64,000 nucleotides of DNA from Spongilla lacustris (GCA_949361645.1 OX442428.1:1999938-2063937); one strand, 5' to 3'. Counted from the stretch's first letter, positions 12,037 to 24,475 are shown. A program made the numbers and translations. Notes: generated by a model not told the origin, from the sequence alone.

Positions 12037-13761
12037 CTGTCACCCTTTCCACCTTCCCCATGTGGATAACTATCAGTAAAAAAGTAGGTTGTTACCGCAT
12101 GTATTCCTCACGTGATATATCCTTATAAGGTTCGTCTCTGTGGAACGGGTTTTTTTTTGCTGTATTGGTAGTTTTCATTCTGCAGAGATGAAAAAATATA
12201 TAGAGACGCACAGATACAGATACGTAAGTACTATTAGTTGCAACAAAAAAATAGAACAAAAATATGGCGTCAGGTTTGCACGTAAGGACATGCCCATCTT
12301 TACAAATATTACTGAAGGTAGAACAGGTGCAAAAATGTGGCTTTGCTATAGGGATTACATCCACGAACTCTTTGTGGTAGAATTAGCAATATAGGTGAGT
12401 AAGCCGGAATCGAATCGTTTAAAACCAACGCAACCAAAACAAGCCGTTGTAGAATCCATGTACATGTACATATAGGTAGCTAAAACACTCCGAACATGAT
12501 CGCGCCCTACAGCTATAGGGCTTAAAACGAATGTTGGAGCAGCCGGGTAGGCCTACTACAAAAAAAAAAGTACAATCGCATCTATATTGCCACCCATGCA
12601 CACGCACAACAGTCGAAATCAGACGCACATGTGTAACAAGCTATCAAGTATCGAACGTTCGTTGCTAGGATTCATACCGTGGTCGGTGATTTGTGCCTTC
12701 TTGTTTGAAAACCTTCATCGCGGCAGGGCACGCACGCGGCGTTTGTCGATTTATTATTGAATATTGGTATTTACAAAGACATATGAACCTTAATGATAAA
12801 AGTGATCAGGGAAGCGAGGGTAAAAGGGTCATGAACGTTAGAATATGTCACACTCCAGCCCTAATGGTTTTACTAACAGCAGTTAGTCTTTCCTTTTTGA
12901 TATCTAGCTTGGATTTTCGTCAGGAAGCATAAATGTCTTGAAAAACCCTCATTTTTAAAATCAAAATCCATACATGTCTATGGAAACACTGAAATTCTGA
13001 TGAGGAAGCGTCAGGAAGAGGGCTAATTTTTTTGTTTAACGACAGAGGTATACCTTATGATCCTCTTCATCATAAAGTTCTTTTTCCTTGTCATGGGCAT
13101 CTTTTCCTGAGTGACAGTGATCAAAAGAGTGTCATCCTCCATACATTTCAATGGACGCGTGCACGGTAATGAAACGGGAAAAACGTCATAACGCGTCAGG
13201 AATTAGTAATGAAGGCATGCAATTTCTGGCCATGACAACTGGAGGAGCAGAGGATCAATGAAGACCTACTAACTGCAGTACTACAGTACAATCCAAAGTA
13301 TTTACTGGTCTGGCTACTTCCCCAGTCCTTTGAACACAGTGACGACAGATAACAGGTGTGTGAATGGCTGTTTAGGGGCTATTGTGATGGTGGTTACATG
13401 CACTAGAGTACGCATGGTATTTTTGGACATGCTAATTTTTGTTTGCATGCATTGGTGCTGAGAACACTTCCTTAATTCCCTGGAGGGGTGTTGGTGGTGT
13501 CATTGGGTCACCTCTCCAAATCCCCCAGAAGGGAGGAGGTATCCTTTGTACATATACATTGTACATGTACAATGCATCACTTGGGTGACGGTTCCATCAG
13601 AGGTCTTTGAACTTGCATGTTAATGTACTTCTGTTTAAGGGCCTGGAGAGGTACATGTACATTAACTTGTACATGTACTCTTTGTTACATGTACTGTTGT
13701 CTATCCTTATACATGTAGACACCATCTACTGTTACATAATCCTGTACCTAGTATATATATA

Positions 13762-14545
13762 CAGGCCCGTAGGCTGGTCGGGAGACGGGGGGGTTCGGGA
13801 AAGCAATAAGGTGGAACTCATGAAGAGCGGGGGTGGGAGCAGGAGGGGGCGTAGCCCCCTCTCGCCCAGCTAGGGGGTATGGGGGAGCGCTGTAAGCTCC
13901 CCCATCGGGGTCTGGGGCGGAGCCCCAGCAGCTTTGCAACTTTTGCAATTTTTCAGCCACAAAACTTAGCATAATTGCATAGAAACATGGATAGGCTGGA
14001 TAGCCCAGTTTGTGTTCCCGTTCAATAATGAAGTACATGTAGGTCTGGCTTGCGAGTTGCGAGTCTAAAGGCTGGCATACATGGGGCAACTTCCAGGTGA
14101 TTTGTCGTATGCTACTCAAATGACTACATCAGTACATGTAACAGTATGCTAGTTGGGCGTAGGCCGACCTTCGCGTATCCGCCAACACGCGAAGGTCGGG
14201 CTACGCCCAACTAACAGTATGCATGGGTAAAAGTTCCGCAATTCTTGATCGTATGCGGAACTTCTATCCATAGTTGCATGGGAACCCGTAAAATTAATTC
14301 ACGGACCCTCCCCCTGTTCCACCGCTGCTGTTTGTTGTGGGCGGGACGTGGGCGCCCCATTTAGAATGGATGTCCCGCGGTTGCTAAGCCTACATGTATT
14401 GTTATCTCATTCTCGCGGGCTATAGCTATACATGTATAGAAGTAATGAATAAATTATTTTGATGGCAAGCGGAACTAGTTCTGACGAGCGGGGGGGGGTC
14501 GACCGAACCCACCGACCCCCCCCCCCCCCCCAGCCTACGGGCCTG
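13762..14545 (-). mobile_element. MITE copy 2 inserted in E2
   Basis: It starts CAGGCCCGTAGGCTG and ends CAGCCTACGGGCCTG, with ATATA duplicated at 13757-13761 and 14546-14550. It is the inverted full-length relative of 185-941. The homologous place in E3 (about 25710-25725) has no insertion and a single copy of the target (CCTAGTATATGTACCCAGG on the complementary strand), which confirms the element limits. Confidence 0.93.
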
Positions 14546-14550
14546 ATATA

Positions 14551-15649
14551 CCCAGGACTAATTTCAAAAATGGTACCACCATGCTCTCATCTGGTGGCTA
14601 CCAGATACATGTATTAACCCTAACAAAAGTTCAGGTAAATGACTACATTTACATCTGAGGCTATACCTTAAAAAGCGACCATGCACTATATTAATTTGAG
14701 TTGTACGCAACATGTTACCTACATGTACATGTACGTGTGATCACCTTAACCCTTCTGTACATGTATGTAGCTAAGTCATCATATGCCCTACATGCAACTT
14801 TTTTGGCAAATGTTCTGTAAGTACATGTAGTGGTAGCAGTGATTTTAGTGGTTACCTAAGTTTTGCACAGAAACCACATCCATTGTGTGAACAAGGAAAC
14901 CACAAGCCAGCCTAAGCTGGTTTTAGCCCCTACTGGCCTAATGGTTCTGGGGCTATGCTAAAGCTTCATACATGTAGGTTGGCCCATGCCCATTTACTGT
15001 TTGCATTAGGAGGTGTGTCCATACATGTACATGTATGTATGAAGTGGGCCCATACTCCCTTGACAACTTACATGTACATGCACATGTACTAATAACAGGA
15101 CACAAATATTATATACAGTTGGCCTTCTCCCTATACTGTTGGCCTTCTCTCTATACAGTTGGCATGGCCTTCTCCCTGTACTGTTGGCCTTCTCTCTATA
15201 CAGTTGGCCTTCTCCCTATACTGTTGGCCTTCTCCCAATACAGTTGGACTTCTCCCTATAGGTGGCCTTCCCTAAGGGTTTTCATTCTTAGTATGCACGG
15301 TATTACATGTTGTACCTTGCTCTCATTACTGTCAACAGTAAGGCTCTCAACTGTAGTACTCCAAGCCTAGCTGGCAACAAGTACATGTAGACAGGCAATA
15401 GAATAACCCTGGGGCTCACCAAAACACATCTGTTAACATACTGTTCCAGGACACAGCTATAGTATCAACACTCCCTAGGACAACCAGCAAAACCTAGGGT
15501 TGTATTTGCACAACGTTGCATGGCATTGTGCATGAGTGTACATGTATGTACAGACCTAGACCTTTTATCACACAACAAAATTCATGCTATTGGGCCTTTG
15601 TTACTTTGTACAAACATCCAAATAAGATAGGATCAGCAGGTGTTTATGT

Positions 15650-15731
<82 letters not shown>

Positions 15732-16889
15732 CAGCTGAACGTGGGAGAGGAGGAAGCAGGAATAGGCAACATCTGTCAGTATCACTTACAGTTTCCAGTC
15801 ATGCATTTGCTACATTTACATGCACAAGAAGCACACCATTACATGCCTATAACATCAGGGATTTACCGCACCTACCCCACCCCCTGGTTTACACTTGGCA
15901 TGTTACTTGCTGTTCTGTCAATCAATCCAGTTGGTTCGCAAACATGCCTTTTAACTGTACATATGAAGGGAAAATAATACTGCAGCAATGCAGGTAGAAC
16001 ATCATAACACAAACTTTCATGAATCCCTCAATTGTATTTAGCCAGTCAGACACTCAATGTTTTGGCATATACAAAGTGCCACCACAACCTGTACAAAAAT
16101 AAATAAATAATACTTTCTCTTTTCCTCCTCCCTTCAATTTCCTTACCTCCCCTTCCATCTCCCTCCCTCCTCATCCCGTCAATTTTCCTACCTCCCTTCA
16201 CTCTCGCTCCTCTTATCTCCTTTCCTCCCCTTATCCCCATTCACACTGCCGGCCCCAGCTCTCATTTTATGGGGAATGTCAAATGAAGTACTATCAGACT
16301 GAAAGGATTGTGTGTGAAAGGAAAAAGGTAAGCTAGCTGGGTTTGTTTAAAAATATTTTTTAAAAATGAATAATACCATGCTTTCCAGAATGGAAGAATA
16401 GTTTATCTAGTGTTGTAAAGTGGTTAAGAAGACACTTATATTGGGTTGAAGTAAAGGACGTAAGTTAACCTGTTCTCTTCTACAGTATGCAATATGTGTG
16501 TTCAGGTGTATTCTAGTAATCACTAGCGTTTTTATTTCAGGGAGTTCAAGTGTCAGCTTAAATTGATTTTTCACATAGAACGCTCTATAGCTGCAGGAAC
16601 AATCAGTAGGAACAGTGTGCATGGATGTCACTATGGATGTAATGTAGCGTTACTGTTGTGTTAACTTTATTTACTTAACTGCAGGTGTCACAACAAAGCA
16701 CTGTTGTACATGTACATGTGATCATGTTTCAAAAGATTCAACCACATGCAATGGCATCCTAGGCTGGTTTGTTTCTCAGACACTCGATACCTCAGGATGC
16801 ACTTGGATAGCTCACAACATCAACAACCATTCATTCATCATACACGTAATCACATACACACATGTGATCCTATATATCTCTAACTCTAA
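14551..16889. other. E2 interior without genes
   Basis: Matches E3 24170-25700 in inverted order. It contains a short patch of the 20-bp repeat (15115-15270), a CA microsatellite (15647-15731) and a purine/pyrimidine biased stretch (16130-16240). No coding sequence was recognised. Confidence 0.55.
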
Positions 16890-17300
16890 TCACTGAATGT
16901 TTCCAAACATCACAGTTCCTCCCCATTTCACACTGGTGACAGGCCACCATCCCTTGGTGTCCATTCTCAACCCGAAAAAGGGATTACCAGCAGTGACGGC
17001 AGCACGGTTGCATTGGTATATGCGGTAGGCTAGCCCTGTCTTGATATCAGGTACAAGAGTACCACTCAGCACACAAATGCTGATGCACTATCACGTCTCC
17101 CAGTGGTGGCCGACATGCAGATGGCACAAATGGACGAGGAGGAAGGAGGGACATTCACAACTACAAACTCTCCCTGTTGCAGTGGCAGAATTACAAAGAA
17201 CAACAACAATTAAGGGACCTGGTGTTAGCAAGGGTGTTTCAGCCTATTCAGGAGGGATGGCCACCCAAAAATACAGAAGAGATTATACATGTAAAGCCAT
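16890..17300 (+). pseudogene. Ty3/gypsy pol fragment (end of RNase H) in E2
   Basis: On the plus strand around 17050-17105 a frame reads into the motif NADALSRLP, the hallmark of the end of the Ty3/gypsy RNase H domain, followed by an acidic linker and a part resembling the spacer before integrase. The frame is broken and only about 400 bp of pol is present. The homologous fragment in E3 is 22920-23340 on the minus strand. It lies in opposite orientation to the neighbouring gag fragment. Confidence 0.7.
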
Positions 17301-17334
17301 GCTTTGAGTAGAGACATGAACTATACAGCAGAAG

Positions 17335-17535
17335 GGCACAGGGAGAGGTATAGGCCTGTACCACTGTTCATGGAGGGGTACAGGGATACAAGCCTGGACA
17401 AGGGTACAGGGTTCAGGGAGGGGTACAGAGGGTACAACCCTGTACGGGGGGGGGGGGGGGGGGGGGGGGGTGTACAGGGAGGGGTAGTGGCCTATAAAAT
17501 TGTACAGGCCTGTACAATTTGGGGTGCAACCAATT
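17335..17535. repeat. Palindromic CCTGTACAGG-type repeat with poly-G
   Basis: Irregular units built on GGGTACAGGCCTGTACC with a 25-bp G run. The longer counterpart in E3 is 22500-22872. It separates the gag and pol fragments. Confidence 0.8.
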
Positions 17536-17634
17536 GTATTGATACATAGCAGTTGTTCATTCATGATGAACTCCACATACATATAGGTTTACCCACTTTC
17601 CTCTGTTTCATTCCATCTTCTGCTAGGCCATGTA

Positions 17635-18425
17635 GTGATCCCCATTGCAGTCTGTCCCATTCTTCTTCACTTTCATCGTTCCCCTTTAGTTCCTTCACGG
17701 AGTGGTCTCTTGTGGGTACACCCTTTCCAACACCTGTTCCTTCTGCCCTTTTCGTTGCACAACACGCCTTCTCAATGTGCCCCCATTTCCTGTAAAATTT
17801 GCAAACTTTGTTTCTGAACCTGCACTGTTGAGTATCATGCGCTCCTCCACACCTGTTGCAAGCCCCTGGGCCTGACAGTCTCCCCCTTCTTGGTGCATGG
17901 TGCTGCCACTTGATGTACTTCAGTCTTGTTCCTGTTTTGTGACACTCTGCAACTGTTCTGCGCGTCTGCTATTTCCGCTATCTCCAGCACCTTGGCAAAA
18001 GTGAGGTCTGCCTTTGTGTGGAGTCTCTTCTGTACTGCCTCGTCCCTCATACCAAAGAACACTCTGTCTGACTCTCTCAGCGTCTCTGAACGTCGCACCA
18101 AACGCACAGTTCTGCCAACTTGCTGCATACCACATATCACACTTTTTCTCTCTTTTGTCCCGTTTGTGGAAGCGGAACCGTGCGTTCTGCGATGACTAGA
18201 GGTTTCGGCGCTACGTGTGTCGTTAAGGCTGCGACCAGTTGCTCCTGCGTTCGGTCTTCCAATTGCTATGAGCGCTCGGAGCAGGCCAAATGTAAAACTA
18301 ATACAGGCGAGGAAAGCGTCCTTTTTCTGTTCGGCTTCTACCTTATTTGCCAGGAAGAAATGTTCTAGCCGCTTGACGTGTTAACTCAACCAGTCTTCCG
18401 TTGACCCGTCATACTCCCCTGCCAT
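17635..18425 (-). pseudogene. Ty3/gypsy-like gag pseudogene in E2
   Basis: Minus-strand remains of a gag protein: a start at 18425, a capsid-like helical part, then a zinc knuckle of the CX2CX3HX4C kind and a degenerate second knuckle. A TAA stop interrupts the frame about 15 codons after the start, at the same place as in E3 and E4, and there are further frameshifts. Gag would form the particle core of an LTR retrotransposon; this copy cannot. No reverse transcriptase follows in the same orientation. Confidence 0.75.
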
Positions 18426-18745
18426 CCTTCTTAGCTATATCCCATGCACCCTCGTCGCCACTGTAGAGTCTCGATACCTCAGGATGCACTCGAATAACTC
18501 AGATCCAGCTATAGCTACGTGTAGGCTTACATCTCTTGTCTGAGCAGCCGGTCTAGGTAAGCAGCCTAACATATCATTCTCATTTCAATACATCGATCTG
18601 TGTCTACTCCGCGGTGTAAGAAAACACAGACTCGAAGCTTTTAGTATGTACTAGTAGTTACCCCGCCCGGCACGGGCGGCATCTGGCCCATCACGCCCTC
18701 TGCTTGACTCCAGCTTTGCAAAATGCTCTATAGGTATGGGGTCTC
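18426..18745 (-). repeat. LTR-like block of the Ty3 relic in E2
   Basis: Homologous to 21304-21575 and 34620-34902. In the gag direction it ends CTCTACA followed by GTGGCGACGAGG, the typical arrangement of an LTR end and primer binding region just before gag. No second LTR was found, so the relic is a fragment. Confidence 0.6.
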
Positions 18746-18767
18746 ATTTTATTAACTATATAGAACT

Positions 18768-19362
18768 AGACTTAGCCCGTGAAAAATCACGGAACTGATT
18801 GTATAAAAGTCAATGTTTTTTACATACAGTAATCTACCATGGTCCCACCTATTGTAATATACGGTTACTACGCAACGTATTAAATAGCGCGCGCAATGAA
18901 ATACTTCCAGTCTGTACCGATAAATATGAACACCGGTCAATTGCCATTGGTCGATAAGTAGCGTTACCCAGTGAAAATCACGGAAGTGATTCTATAAGAA
19001 GTGCAAAATGTTTTTTTTTTTTTTTTTTTTACATACCACCTGTTGTAATATACGGTTACTACGCAACCTATTTAATAGCCCGCGCACGCAATAAAATACA
19101 TGTACATGTACTACTTCCGGTCTGTACGATAAGCATGAACGCCATTGGTCATTGCTATGTACTTTTGTGTGGGGTGGTCGTTTCTATTGGTTGCTAGGTA
19201 CGCGTTGCTAGTTATGTTCAAACCCACAAGTGTAGACGCTAGGCGGAGTTTATAAATAGGTGGTTACGCGGACGTACGGACGGACGGACGGACGTACGGA
19301 CGGACGGACGGACGTACGGACGTACGGACGGACGTACGGACGTTGGAAATTATAGTATTAGA
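18768..19362. repeat. Segment unique to E2: two diverged copies plus (ACGG)n tract
   Basis: Absent from E3 and E4. Two diverged direct copies (18775-18965 and 18966-19150) share GTGAAAATCACGGAA, TAATATACGGTTACTACGCA and CCATTGGTC, followed by an ACGGACGG/ACGT tract at 19268-19342. It probably represents another insertion. Inverted CCAAT boxes occur, but I see no gene. Confidence 0.6.
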
Positions 19363-19874
19363 TATCCTTGATTTTACTAAGTATCTATGGCAACACATAG
19401 AAACGCCATTTAAAAATGGCGCCTTATTGCACCAAAACTGATTTACTATTTTTAAAAATGGTCCCCAAATTCTTCACGACAACATCCACTTTTTTCCATA
19501 TATTATATTACTTGGATAGTTGTAGAATTGTTTCAGAGGGTGGCAAAAGTTCTAACCCCCCTCTGTTCATTAGTTTTAACTAATGGAATATCTTAATTAG
19601 CATGATTTTTTTCCATTTTCTGTACAAGTCTATGGAATATCATATTTTCAGAAATGGTCCCAGAATTTTGGACGATACAAGGTACAAAATTTGAAATTGC
19701 CTACATTTAAACATTGTTTGGAGTAGTATTAGTGGGTGGCAAAAGTTGCAGATTCGTTAGTTAAGTAAATAATAATCAAGTTAGTAAAAACGCCATACAT
19801 TCGCTATGGAACGTACCGCGGAATGAAATCCAAAAATTTACAAACCGCAACTTTCGTGTCCGTTGATTTCTCCA

Positions 19875-20087
19875 TATGGTTGATGCATACGATTACTGTT
19901 CGGATAAGACACCCATCATCGTTGATGCATATGATTACTGGTCGGATAAGACACCGTGTCTTATCCGAACAGTAACCGTATGCATCAACGATGATGCACT
20001 AAGTAACGATCATTATGTTTTTTTTGCTGTCTTATCATCATGACGCAGCGCTGATGCCATTAATGGCATCACCATTGGCAATGCCAC
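19875..20087. repeat. Flank of E2 with 35-bp hairpin, and hAT target duplication
   Basis: 19921-19955 and 19957-19992 form a near-perfect hairpin (CGTTGATGCATATGATTACT and complement). 19986-20060 is the inverted copy of the left flank of E2 (5253-5328). AATGCCAC at 20080-20087 is the left target duplication of the hAT element. Confidence 0.75.
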
Positions 20088-21303
20088 CAGTGATGCCGCG
20101 GTTCGCCCGTCAACCGTCTAGACCGTCAAACTAGGCGATACGGTTGGCTTGACCGCGTCCGTGACCGTCAGGAAAAGTGACTAATTGGATTAGTTCGCGA
20201 AAGCACTTAACCGTCAGCATAACTGAGGTAATAACCGTGGACCGTCAAAATGTTGACGGTCAAAGGTAGTCTCGTACCCAGACCCAAATGTACGTAATGA
20301 TGATCATTGCTTACAGTAAATCGTTACGTGGGTACGAGACTAGGTCAAAGGCACATTGGATGGCCGAGGACTGGGAACCTGTGAGAGTAGATACAATGCA
20401 GTATTCATACACCCGAAGTGACAATTCAATAATGAATTGTACTCTGACACCAGTTTCCTGGCATGCTCAGTATATCATTATATGTGAACAAAAATTAATT
20501 TGTGTCTTGGATTTTGTTGTTTGGCTTTTATTTCTTGCTTGGATCGTTGCTTGGATTGTAGCTCTGTGAGTCATGCTGTATATCATATAATTCTAGGTCG
20601 AGTTCTGACTTCCGGCTGAGTTTAAGAGTATGTCTGCTGGGTTTAGCCTGAGTCCTGCCGCAAAACAGTCTGTTCATAATTCTGAAGCAGAAAAACTTGC
20701 TATCGATTGCACAGAAGTCACAGAACCACCTGCATCGAAGAAAAGTAAGAGCTGCGAAACATGCAACATATGGAGAAATCAACGGACACGAAAGTTGCGG
20801 TTTGTAAATTTTTGGATTTCATTCCGCGGTACGTTCCATAGAGAATGTATGGCGTTTTTACTAACTTGATTATTATTTACTTAACTAACGAATCTGCAAC
20901 TTTTGCCACCCTCTAATACTACTCTAAATGATGTTTAAATGTAGGCAATTTCAAATTTTATACCTTGTATCGTCCAAAATTCTGGGACCATTTCTGAAAA
21001 TATGATATTCCATAGACTTGTACAGAAAATGGAAAAAAATCGGGCTAATTAAGATATTCCATTAGTTAAAACTAATGAACAGAGGGGGGTTAGAACTTTT
21101 GCCACCCTCTGAAACAATTCTACAACTATCCAAATAATATAATATATGGGGAAAAAAGTGGATGTTGTCGTGAAGAATTTGGGGACCATTTTTAAAAATA
21201 GTAAATCAGTTTTGGTGCAATAAGGCGCCATTTTTAAATGGCGTTTCTATGTGTTGCCATAGATATTTAGTAAAATCAAGGATATTCCATAGTTAATAAA
21301 ATG

Positions 21304-21575
21304 AGACTAGGATCTAGGACATGCCAGCATTTTGCAAAGCTGGAGTCGAGCAGAGGGCGTGGTGGGCCAGGTGCCGCCCCGTGCCGGGGGTAACTACTAG
21401 TACATGCCATGGAATACTAAAAGCTTCGAGTCTGTGTTTTCTGCAAGACAGATCGATGTATTGAAATGATGTTAGGCTGCTTACCTCGACCGGCTGCTCA
21501 GACAAGAGATGTAGGCCTACACGTAGCTGTAGCTGGATCTGAGCTATCCGAGTGCATCCTGAGGTCTACAGGGCA
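21304..21575 (+). repeat. LTR-like block of the Ty3 relic in E3
   Basis: Matches 34620-34902 and, inverted, 18426-18745. It contains GAGTCTGTGTTTTCT and the CCGGCTGCTCAGACAAGAGA core and ends shortly before the gag start. Confidence 0.6.
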
Positions 21576-21603
21576 ACGAGGGTGCATGGGATAGCTAAGA
21601 AGG

Positions 21604-22340
21604 ATGGCAGGGGAGTGTGACGCGTCAACGGAAGACTGGTTGAGTTAATACGTCGAGCGGTTAGAACATTTCTTCCTGGCAAATAAAGTGGAAGCCGAAC
21701 AGAAAAAGGACGCTTTCCTCGCCTGTATTACATTTGGCCTGCTCCGAGCGCTCGTAGCACCCCAGAAATTGAAAGACCGAACGTACGAGCAACTGGTCGC
21801 AGCCTTAACGACACACGTAGCGCCTAAACCTCTAGTCATCGCAGAACGTACGGTTCCACAAACGGGACAAAAGGAGGGATATGTGGTATGCAGCAAGTTT
21901 GCAGAACTGTGCGTTTGGTGCGACGTTATCAGAGACGCTGAGAGACAGGGTGTTCTTTGGTATGAGGGACGAGGGGGTACAGAAGAGACTCCTCACAAAG
22001 GCAGACCTCACTTTTGCCAAGGTGCTGGAGACAGCGGAAATAGCGGAAAGGGAGACTAAAGACGCGCAGAACAGTTGCAGAGTGTCACAAAACAGGAACA
22101 AGACCCTGAAGTACATCAAGTGGCAGCACCACCAAGAAGGGGGAGACAGTCAGGCCTAGGGGCTTGCAACAGGTGTGGAGGAGCGCATGATACTCAACAG
22201 TGCAGGTTCAGAAACAAAGTTTGCAGGAAATGGGGGCAAATTGAGAGGCGTGTTGTGCAAAGAAAAGGGCAGAAGGAACAGGTGTTGGAAAGGGTGTACC
22301 CACTAGAGACCACTCTGTGAAGGAACTAAAGGGGGACGAT
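21604..22340 (+). pseudogene. Ty3/gypsy-like gag pseudogene in E3
   Basis: ATG at 21604, then an in-frame TAA about 15 codons later that is shared with E2 and E4. Downstream fragments show the AEQKKDAFLAC capsid region and a CX2CX3HX4C zinc knuckle near 22170-22205. Frameshifts near 21890 and 22060 break it further. The defects shared between the three copies show that the gene was already dead when the E family spread. Confidence 0.75.
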
Positions 22341-22499
22341 GAAAGCAATGAAGAATGGGACGGACTGAAATGGGGATCACTACATGGCCTAGCAAAAGAC
22401 AAGAGATATGGAATGAAACAGAGGACAATGGGTAAACCTATATGTATGTGGAGTTCATCATGAATGAACAACTGCTATGTATCAATACAATTGGTTGTA

Positions 22500-22872
22500 C
22501 CCCAAATTGTACAGGCCTATACAATTTTATAGGCCTGTACCACTGTACAGGCCACTACCCCTCCCTGTACACGCCATTACCCTTGTACAGGCCTGCACCC
22601 CTGTACAAGCCTGTACCCCCCACCCACCCCAGTACAGGCCTGTACCCCTGTCCAGGCTTGTACCCCTCCCTGCATGTACACGCCTTTACCCCTGTACAAG
22701 CCTGTACCCACTGTACAGTCCTGTAAACCCCCCCCCCCCCCCCCCGCCAGTACAGGCCTGTACCCCTGTCCAGGCTTGTATCCCTGTACCCCTCCTTGAA
22801 CATGCCTGTATCCCTGAGCAGGCCTGTACCCCTCCGTGAACAGTGGTACAGGCCTATACCTCTCCCTGTACC
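22500..22872. repeat. CCTGTACAGG palindromic minisatellite
   Basis: Irregular units of TACAGGCCTGTACCCCTGT type with a poly-C run at 22730-22745. It lies exactly between the gag and the inverted pol fragments, so it may mark the rearrangement joint. Confidence 0.8.
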
Positions 22873-22919
22873 CTTTCACAGGATTGTACTGCTGTACATG
22901 TATAGTTCATGTCTCTACT

Positions 22920-23340
22920 CAAAGCATGGCTTTATAACCGGACCTCTTCTGTAGTTTTGGGTGGCCATCCCTCCTGAATAGACTGAAACACCCTTGCTAA
23001 CACCAGGTCCCTTAATTGTTGTTGTTCTTCCTAATTCTGCCACTGCGACCAGGAGGGTTTGTAGTTGGGAATGTCCCTCCTTCCTCCTCGTCCATTTGTG
23101 CCATCTGCATGTCGGCCACCACTGGGAGACGTGAAAGTGCATCAGCATTTGTGTGCTGAGTGGTACTCTTGTACCTGATATCAAGACAGGGCTAGCCTAC
23201 CGCATATACCAATGCAACCGTGGTGCTGTCACTGCTGGTAATCCCTTTTCTGGGTTGAGAATGGACAACAAGGGATGGTGGTCTGTCACCAGTGTGAAAT
23301 GGGGAGGAACTGTGATGTCTGGAAACATTCAGTGATTAGA
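22920..23340 (-). pseudogene. Ty3/gypsy pol fragment (end of RNase H) in E3
   Basis: The minus strand at about 23155-23105 encodes the NADALSRLP motif of Ty3/gypsy RNase H, followed by an acidic linker. The upstream part has lost frame. It points against the gag fragment of the same element. LTR-like sequence (CCGAGTGCATCCTGAGGTAT) recurs at 23420-23440, supporting a rearranged retrotransposon. Confidence 0.7.
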
Positions 23341-24475
23341 GATAAATAGGATGTGTGTGCATGTGATTACGTGTATGATTCAGTATAATGAATGAATGGT
23401 TGTTGATGTTGTGAGCTATCCGAGTGCATCCTGAGGTATCGAGTGTCTGAGAAACAAACCAGCCTAGGACGCCATTGCATGTGGTTGAATCTTTTGAAAC
23501 ATGATCACATGTACATGTACAACAGTGCTTTGTTGTGACACCTGCAGTTAAATTAACACAACAGTAACGCTACATTACATCCATAGTGACATCCATGCAC
23601 ATGCACTGTTCCTTCTGATTGTTCCTGCAGCTAGTGAGCGTTGTATGTAAAAAATCAATTTAAGCTGACACTTGAACTCCCTGAAATAAAAATGCAGTGA
23701 TTACTAGAATACACCTGAACACACATATTGCATACTGTAGAAGAGAACAGGTTAACTTACGTCCTTTTCTTCAACCCAATATAAGTGTCTTCTTAAAACC
23801 ACTTTACAACACTGGAAAGCATGGTATTATTCAGTTTTATTTTGTTTTTTACAAACAAACCCAGCTAGCTTACCTTTTTCCTTTCATACACAATCCTTTC
23901 AGTCTGATAGTACTTCATTTGACATGCGCTATAAGATGAGAGCCGGGGCCAGCGGGGTGAATGGGGATAAGGGGAGGAAAGGAGAGAGGAGGAGGGGGAG
24001 GTAGGAAAATTGACGGGATGAGGAGGGAGGGAGATGGAAGGGGAGGTAAGGAAATTGAATGGAGGAGGAAAAGAGAAAGTATTATTTGTTTTTTTTTGTA
24101 CAGGTTGTGGTGGCAGTTTGTATATGCCAAAACATTGAGTGTCTGACTGGCTAAATACAATTGAGGGATTCATGAAAGTTTGTGTTATGATGTTCTACTT
24201 CCATTGCTGCAGTATTATTGTAGGAAGTCTTCCCTTCATATGTACAGTTAAATGGCATGTTTGTGAACCCTGGATTAATTGACAGAACAGCAAGTGACAT
24301 GCCACGTGTACACCAGGGGGTAGGTACGGTAAATCCCTGGTGTTATAGGAAGTACATGCATGTAATGGTGTGCTTCTTGTACACGTAACATCTGTAGCAA
24401 ATGCATGACTGGAAACCGTAAGTGATACTGGCAGATGTTGCCTATTCCTGCCTCCTCCTCCCCCACGTTCAGCTG

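Larger units (their letters stand above)
9337..13234. mobile_element. 3.9-kb insertion within E2 with 15-bp inverted termini
   Basis: E3 reads straight through (complement of 26200-26230: AGCTACCATACTACTGGAGG), whereas E2 is interrupted between AGCTACCATA and ACTGGAGG. The inserted ends are CATGTCCAGAAATTG and CAATTTCTGGCCATG, inverted repeats with one mismatch. Inside are a CA array (10454-10830), a 24-bp minisatellite (11812-12036) and mostly non-coding sequence; no transposase was recognised, so it looks non-autonomous. The target duplication is unclear. Confidence 0.72.
5331..19874 (-). mobile_element. E2: large copy of the TGGAGAAAT transposon, inverted relative to E3
   Basis: Left terminus (End A) is TGGAGAAATGGCCCATACAT after TA 5329-5330. 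The right terminus (End B) ends CGTTGATTTCTCCA before TA 19875-19876. In reverse order it contains the same blocks as E3: 20-bp array, TG/CA tracts, Ty3 pol fragment, CCTGTACAGG-type repeat, dead gag, LTR-like block and End B. It is longer than E3 because of segments absent there: much of 6346-9020, the insertion 9337-13234, a MITE at 13762-14545 and a block at 18768-19362. No transposase was recognised. Confidence 0.75.

Noticed and set aside
12140..12394. 84-codon ORF in the 3.9-kb insertion
   Set aside because: No recognisable motif, and the overlapping frames are equally open.
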